From the NCBI GenBank assembly GCA_021648225.1, contig JAKITE010000056.1:1-17382 (forward strand): a DNA stretch of 17,382 bases. The letters are read 5' to 3'. The DNA is from Paracoccaceae bacterium. Its GTDB lineage: Bacteria > Pseudomonadota > Alphaproteobacteria > Rhodobacterales > Rhodobacteraceae. The notes beneath the pieces are model-generated. The model was not told the DNA's origin and made no database searches. It worked only from the letters and a program-made list of their open reading frames with translations. Positions 13,300 through 17,382 of this stretch are shown piece by piece. Each line of letters starts with the position of its first letter. Position 1 is the first letter of the stretch. Made by a program: the position numbers and the translations under genes.

Positions 13300-14571
13300 A
13301 TGCGGGTTACGGTTTTTGGGTGTGGATATGTGGGTTTGGTCACCGGCGCTTGCCTGTCAGAGCTGGGCCATGATGTGGAATGTATCGATATAGATGCAGA
13401 CAAAGTCGCCACCCTTCAATCGGGGATCGTGCCGTTTTATGAACCCGGCATTGATACGCTTTTGCAAAACAAAAACCTGTCCTTTTCAACCACGGCTACG
13501 GCACCGGACCTGTGTATCATTGCGGTTGGCACGCCTTTGGCTGAAAATGGTTCGGCTGATCTTTCGCAGGTTTTTGGGGTTGCAGACCTGATTGCAGCCA
13601 TGGAAAAACCACCCAAAGCCGTGGTGATGAAATCAACCGTGCCGCCGGGCACCAGTGCGAAAATCGCGGCGCAAACCGGGCTGGAAACCATCAGCAACCC
13701 CGAATTTCTGCGCCAGGGCAGCGCCGTGCAAGATTTCATGCAGCCCGACCGGCTGGTGATTGGTGCCAGCTCGCCGCGCGGTTTTGCCTTGATGGAGCAA
13801 CTATACGCCCCCCTGAACCTGCCTGCTGAACGCATCGTTAACACCAGCACCACCAGTGCCGAGTTGACCAAATATGCCGCCAATGTATTTCTGACCACCA
13901 AGCTGGCTTTTGTGAACGAACTGGCGCTTTATTGCGAAACGGTGGGGGCCGATATTGACGAGGTGACCAAAGGCATCGGGCTGGATACCCGCATCGGCAA
14001 CCAATTTTTGCAGGCCGGGCCGGGCATCGGCGGGTCTTGTTTTCCCAAAGATATTCGCGCCTTGGCGTTTCAATCAAAGGCGCTGGATCATCAGCTGGAG
14101 ATCGTGCAGGCGGTGATTGCATCGAATGACACCCACCAGAACGCCATGCTGCAAAAGATTGTCGATATGTGCGGCGGGATGGTTACGGGCAAACGGATTG
14201 CCATATTCGGCGTGACCTTCAAGGCCAATACCGATGATCTTCGCAACAGTGTTTCGACAGTATTTATTCCGGCCTTGCAGGATTTGGGCGCAAAAATCAC
14301 TGCCACAGACCCGATGGGGGCAGAGAACGGGAAAACCGTTTTTACCGGTGTTGACTGGGTTGAAAACCCCTATGAGGCTGCAAAAAATGCGGATGTAGTG
14401 GTGATATTAACCGAATGGGATCTATTCAAAGCCCTTGATCTGGCGCGGCTAGCGCAGGCCATGCATGTGCCTAGGTTGGTGGATTTGCGCAATATATTCG
14501 ATGTGCAAAAAGCGGTTCAGGCGGGGTTTGACTATGATTCAATTGGTCGGGCGGGATCAATCAAGGGTTAG
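13300..14571 (+). CDS. ugd: UDP-glucose 6-dehydrogenase
   Basis: The 423-residue product is a UDP-glucose/GDP-mannose dehydrogenase family enzyme of normal length. It has the NAD-binding GCGYVG motif (7-12), STVPPGT, SNPEFLRQG with catalytic-site E135, a central helix with ELTKYAANVFLTTKLAFVNE, the active-site Cys247 in GGSCFPKD, and a C-terminal domain with FGVTFKANTDDLRNS. It oxidises UDP-glucose to UDP-glucuronate with two NAD molecules, supplying surface polysaccharide or lipid A modification. ATG at 13300 with GGAAG just upstream is chosen; a reading from 13096 would run antisense into the MetE-like gene. No polysaccharide genes adjoin it. Its last 15 bases overlap the end of the convergent quinone oxidoreductase gene. 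GDP-mannose dehydrogenase is the alternative, less likely by its length and motifs. Confidence 0.93.
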   Translation: MRVTVFGCGYVGLVTGACLSELGHDVECIDIDADKVATLQSGIVPFYEPGIDTLLQNKNLSFSTTATAPDLCIIAVGTPLAENGSADLSQVFGVADLIAAMEKPPKAVVMKSTVPPGTSAKIAAQTGLETISNPEFLRQGSAVQDFMQPDRLVIGASSPRGFALMEQLYAPLNLPAERIVNTSTTSAELTKYAANVFLTTKLAFVNELALYCETVGADIDEVTKGIGLDTRIGNQFLQAGPGIGGSCFPKDIRALAFQSKALDHQLEIVQAVIASNDTHQNAMLQKIVDMCGGMVTGKRIAIFGVTFKANTDDLRNSVSTVFIPALQDLGAKITATDPMGAENGKTVFTGVDWVENPYEAAKNADVVVILTEWDLFKALDLARLAQAMHVPRLVDLRNIFDVQKAVQAGFDYDSIGRAGSIKG

Positions 14572-15537
14572 CACAATTTTGCCAATATGATCGCTGCTTT
14601 CAATGCGGTGATGGGCATCAACGGCTTGTTCCAGCGGAAATGTCGAATCCATCACCGGCGCGATACGGCCTGCGGAAATCAGGGGCCAGACTTTTTCGCG
14701 CAGCTCCGCCGCGATTTGTGCTTTGGCCTGCACCGATTGGGGCCGCAAGGTTGACCCCGTAAGTTTCAGGCGTTTGACCATGATATGGGCAAAATTCAGC
14801 TCGGCTTTTGGGCCATTCAGAAAGGCAATCATCACCAGCCGGCCATCGGTGCCAAGCGCGCGAATATTGCGCGCAATATAATCACCGCCAACCATATCAA
14901 GAATCAGATCAACGCCCTTGCCGTTGGTCAATTCCTTTGTGATCGCAACAAAATCCTCATTGCGATAATTGATCGCCCGCTCCGCCCCGAGGCTTTTGCA
15001 GACGCCACATTTTTCATCGCTGCCCGCCGTGGTAAATACCCGTGCACCAAAAATATTGGCCAGTTGAATGGCGGTGGTGCCGATGCCGGAACTGCCGCCA
15101 TGCACCAGAAAACGCTCGCCTGCCTTCAGCCCGCCGCGCATAAAAACGTTGCTGTAAACGGTAAAAAAGGTTTCCGGCAGGGCTGCGGCCTGCACCATGG
15201 TTAGCCCGTCTGGAATGGGTAAGGCGTGGTCTTGGTGGGTGATGGCAAATTCGGCATAACCACCGCCGGGCAACAGGGCGCAAACCTTGTCGCCGATCTG
15301 CCAGCGCGACACGCCTGCGCCTTTGGCCACAACCTCACCGCTGCATTCCAGCCCGGGCAATGGCGATGCATCGGGGGGCGGGGCATAGGCGCCGGCACGT
15401 TGCAATACATCGGGGCGGTTGACCCCTGCGGCGGCTATTTTGATCAATATTTCCTCTGCCCCGCATTCGGGCATGGGTGCATCAATCAGCCTTAAAACCT
15501 CCGGCCCGCCGGACCTTGATATTTCAACCGCGCGCAT
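14557..15537 (-). CDS. NAD(P)H-quinone oxidoreductase, PIG3-type MDR family
   Basis: The 326-residue enzyme has the standard length of the PIG3/TP53I3-like quinone oxidoreductases. The start MRAVEISRSGGPEVLRL is typical, followed by AAAGVNRPDVLQRAG (35-49) and PGLECSGEV (61-69) in the GroES-like domain, and the intact nucleotide motif HGGSSGIGTTAIQLA (146-160). DLILDMVGGDYIARN and LKLTGSTLRPQS further support this subfamily. It reduces quinones with NADPH by one- or two-electron transfer and is cytosolic. It is the last gene of the unit COQ9 - aminotransferase - PIG3: its start overlaps the aminotransferase end by 14 bp, and its end overlaps the ugd end by 15 bp on the opposite strand. A link with quinone metabolism is inferred from COQ9. 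Confidence 0.9.
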   Translation of the reverse strand: MRAVEISRSGGPEVLRLIDAPMPECGAEEILIKIAAAGVNRPDVLQRAGAYAPPPDASPLPGLECSGEVVAKGAGVSRWQIGDKVCALLPGGGYAEFAITHQDHALPIPDGLTMVQAAALPETFFTVYSNVFMRGGLKAGERFLVHGGSSGIGTTAIQLANIFGARVFTTAGSDEKCGVCKSLGAERAINYRNEDFVAITKELTNGKGVDLILDMVGGDYIARNIRALGTDGRLVMIAFLNGPKAELNFAHIMVKRLKLTGSTLRPQSVQAKAQIAAELREKVWPLISAGRIAPVMDSTFPLEQAVDAHHRIESSDHIGKIVLTLD

Positions 15538-16381
15538 GGGCGTAATCCCAGTAAAGACCGCGCACCATCATGCCGCGTTCGGTTGGCAAATCACGGGTTT
15601 CAAACCGCGTTACCGGCATAACCTTGCTGGCATTGCCGGTCATAAACATTTCCTCGGCCTCTGCGAAATCTTCGGGCCTCAGGGTTTCTTCAACCACCGT
15701 ATGGCCCGCATCGCGCATCAGCCCGATCACCCGTTGACGGGTAATACCGTTCAAAAACGTGCCGTTGGGCTTGGGGGTTAGAAACACCCCGTCGCGATAC
15801 ATAAATATGTTGGTCGAGGCGGTTTCGGCGATATTTCCGTCCAGATCCATCGACAGCGCATTTTGAAAACCGCGCTTGCGGGCCTCAAAAACAATGCGGG
15901 CATTATTGGGGTAAAGGCAGGCGGCTTTGGCTTCGGTCAGGGCGGTGTCTTGGCGCGGGCGACGATAGGGGCTGATGGTTAGGGCCATTGGCCCGGGTTT
16001 TGACATCGGCAATTCTTCTAGACAGATCGCAAATGCGGTGGAATTCGGGTCTGCGTCGATGATCGAGGCCGTGCCTTCAACCGACCACATCATCGGGCGC
16101 AGGTAAATCTCTGTGCCTTTTTTGAAATAGCGGATGCCGGTGCGGATCAGTTTTTCGATTTCGGCGCCAGTATAAGGGCTGAACATGCCCATGGCCTCGG
16201 CTGAACGGGTGATGCGCTGGCAGTGCAGGTCCAGATCAGGGGTCACGCCTTCAAAATGGCGCGCGCCGTCAAACACCATGGTGCCTTGCCATGCGCCGTG
16301 ATCGGCAATGCCTATTATAGCGCGGTTTCCGACCTTCCAGTCGCCATTGAACCATGTCCAGATATTTTCGCTTAGTGCCAT
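15524..16381 (-). CDS. Class IV PLP-dependent aminotransferase, branched-chain amino acid aminotransferase-like
   Basis: The 285-residue product shows the fold-type IV pattern. TEAKAACLYPNN contains the PLP-binding Lys152; DGNIAETASTNIF contains E186 that contacts the cofactor nitrogen; and GTFLNGITRQRVIGLMRD and MFMTGNASKVMPV complete the site. EIYLRPMMW near 91-99 is typical of the branched-chain type, which interconverts leucine, isoleucine and valine with their keto acids using glutamate. D-amino acid aminotransferase or aminodeoxychorismate lyase are alternatives. AGGA lies about nine bases upstream of the ATG; the start is three bases after the COQ9 stop and the end overlaps the PIG3-type gene, so it is cotranscribed with both. 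No other branched-chain pathway gene is nearby, so ilvE is not assigned. Confidence 0.88.
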   Translation of the reverse strand: MALSENIWTWFNGDWKVGNRAIIGIADHGAWQGTMVFDGARHFEGVTPDLDLHCQRITRSAEAMGMFSPYTGAEIEKLIRTGIRYFKKGTEIYLRPMMWSVEGTASIIDADPNSTAFAICLEELPMSKPGPMALTISPYRRPRQDTALTEAKAACLYPNNARIVFEARKRGFQNALSMDLDGNIAETASTNIFMYRDGVFLTPKPNGTFLNGITRQRVIGLMRDAGHTVVEETLRPEDFAEAEEMFMTGNASKVMPVTRFETRDLPTERGMMVRGLYWDYAHARG

Positions 16382-16384
16382 TTT

Positions 16385-17086
16385 TTAATCCTGTGTATTA
16401 TTTTCTTCGGGCCAGACCGGCGCCTTTACGGTTGCAAAAAACTTTCCCGGACCAGCGGCAAATGCTTTGCCCAGCGCGGATTTTTTAAATTTTGCTTTGG
16501 TTTTTTCAAACTGCATTACGTTTTCGATACGCCGATCTATAAATGCCTCGGTATCATCATGGCCGGCTGATTCGTCCCCCAGCCAAAACAGCACACAAGA
16601 CGAATATACCGCTGATAAGGTCATGCGTTTGGTATACCAGTTCACATCGCGCGATGTATCATCCAGCGCATTCCAGATGGCATCGGATGTATGCCAGACC
16701 GCCCGCGCGCCGTCAGCGGCGTGAATCGGCAGGGCAAAAAACGTAACCCCGCGACGCACGGCTTCTTTGTCGGGCACGGCGAATTCAAGGCGCAGGGATA
16801 TTGCCTTGGCCACGCGTGCAGAATAGCGCATGTTTTCAAGGTCAAGTGCGGCCATGGCGCGGGTCATTGCCGCGTCACCGCGATAATGGAATGCCAATGC
16901 CAGATCAATGGCGCCGCGTGGAAAGGCCAGTTTGGCCAAGGCGGCATCAACACCGGAATCGGTTATGGCGGCTGCCAGTGTTGCATCGCTCCACCCGTCA
17001 AAAACCACATGTTCCAGCGCAGCCAAAACCACTTTTTCGGTGACCTCGGCGATATGATCGGATTCGGATTTCTTTTTGTTGGCCAT
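16385..17086 (-). CDS. COQ9 family ubiquinone biosynthesis protein
   Basis: The 233-residue protein has the COQ9 layout: an N-terminal TetR-like helical part (VVLAALEHVVFDGWSDATLA, residues 19-38, and FPRGAIDLALAFHYRGD). The diagnostic C-terminal core follows with AVWHTSDAIWNALDD, DVNWYTKRMTLSAVYSSCVL and FWLGDES (about 129-176). COQ9 is a membrane-associated lipid-binding protein that presents polyprenyl intermediates to COQ7-type hydroxylases during ubiquinone synthesis; this is known for mitochondrial members and inferred for bacteria. The DNA-binding role of the TetR fold has been lost in this family. The gene diverges from rpsU, an arrangement consistent with alphaproteobacteria, and heads a three-gene unit with the aminotransferase and quinone oxidoreductase. 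The C-terminal tail is basic (KAKFKKSALGKAF), possibly for membrane contact. Confidence 0.92.
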   Translation of the reverse strand: MANKKKSESDHIAEVTEKVVLAALEHVVFDGWSDATLAAAITDSGVDAALAKLAFPRGAIDLALAFHYRGDAAMTRAMAALDLENMRYSARVAKAISLRLEFAVPDKEAVRRGVTFFALPIHAADGARAVWHTSDAIWNALDDTSRDVNWYTKRMTLSAVYSSCVLFWLGDESAGHDDTEAFIDRRIENVMQFEKTKAKFKKSALGKAFAAGPGKFFATVKAPVWPEENNTQD

Positions 17087-17096
17087 GATCGCACCC

Positions 17097-17125
17097 TAGA
17101 CAATTTCCTATGCCGCTGATATACG
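17097..17125 (+). promoter_or_regulatory. Candidate promoter of rpsU
   Basis: TAGACA (17097-17102) and TATACG (17120-17125) are 17 bases apart, a reasonable alphaproteobacterial -35/-10 pair, about 50 bases before the rpsU start. The COQ9 promoter must lie in the same 88-bp gap on the other strand; TTGCAA (17142-17147 region, minus strand) with TATATC is a possible pair. Confidence 0.4.
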
Positions 17126-17174
17126 GCGGTTTCCTGCAATTTTGCAACTTTATTAGAGAGGTGGTGACTACACC

Positions 17175-17381
17175 ATGCAGGTAATGGTTCGTGATAACAA
17201 CGTTGATCAGGCGCTTCGTGCCCTGAAAAAGAAACTTCAGCGTGAAGGCGTTTTTCGTGAAATGAAGCTTAAGCAACATTTTGAAAAGCCCTCCGTCAAG
17301 AAAGCCCGTGAAAAGGCCGAAGCCGTGCGGCGTTCGCGCAAATTAGCGCGTAAAAAACTGCAACGCGAAGGGATGCTCTGA
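17175..17381 (+). CDS. rpsU: 30S ribosomal protein S21
   Basis: This is a complete 68-residue protein ending in TGA one base before the window edge. It is very basic, with the typical start MQVMVRDNNVDQALRALKKK, REGVFREMKLKQHFEKPS and a Lys/Arg-rich tail (RRSRKLARKKLQREG). S21 binds the small subunit near the 3' end of 16S rRNA and helps initiation. GAGGTGG at 17158-17164 serves as ribosome site, somewhat far (over ten bases) from the ATG. It is divergent from COQ9. Family identity is unambiguous. Confidence 0.97.
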   Translation: MQVMVRDNNVDQALRALKKKLQREGVFREMKLKQHFEKPSVKKAREKAEAVRRSRKLARKKLQREGML

Positions 17382-17382
17382 A

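Overview
The window reads as chromosome of an alphaproteobacterium, probably of the Rhodobacterales or a close relative. The grounds are the gene content (COQ9 back to back with rpsU, a stand-alone MetE-type methyltransferase, a CMD/AhpD-like protein next to a universal stress protein), moderately GC-rich coding sequence and tightly packed, often overlapping genes. No tRNA, rRNA, CRISPR array, transposase or integrase was seen. The genus cannot be fixed from the sequence alone. No gene-free stretch exceeds 300 bases; the longest gaps are about 173 bases (11974-12146) and 158 bases (10662-10819).

Left part (1-3276): the 3' portion of a carboxymuconolactone-decarboxylase/AhpD-like peroxidase-related gene, then a universal stress protein. 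Converging on these is a large exported DUF255 (YyaL/SPATA20-like) thioredoxin-domain protein that carries an extra nDsbD-like domain at its C-terminus.

Centre (3347-9599): the most interesting region. Five genes on the minus strand, coupled by overlaps or gaps of a few bases, encode in transcription order a periplasmic LolA-like carrier, two different LolC/E-type (FtsX-fold) permeases, a LolD/MacB-type ATPase and an outer-membrane beta-barrel. Together they could form a chain from inner membrane through periplasm to outer membrane, which suggests a dedicated lipid or lipoprotein trafficking machine separate from housekeeping Lol. A TetR-family regulator and a small four-helix membrane protein diverge from it. 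A perfect inverted repeat (8499-8516) in the shared promoter region is the likely operator.

Right-centre (9633-13220): a zinc-free MDR reductase; an AT-rich two-gene cassette of unknown function (10820-11973) with its own promoter and strong ribosome binding site, which looks acquired; then a MetE-core methyltransferase ending on a strong hairpin.

Right end (13300-17381): UDP-glucose 6-dehydrogenase, overlapping tail to tail with a minus-strand operon COQ9 - class IV aminotransferase - PIG3-type quinone oxidoreductase, and finally rpsU (ribosomal protein S21) divergent from COQ9. COQ9 and the PIG3-like enzyme give this operon a quinone theme.
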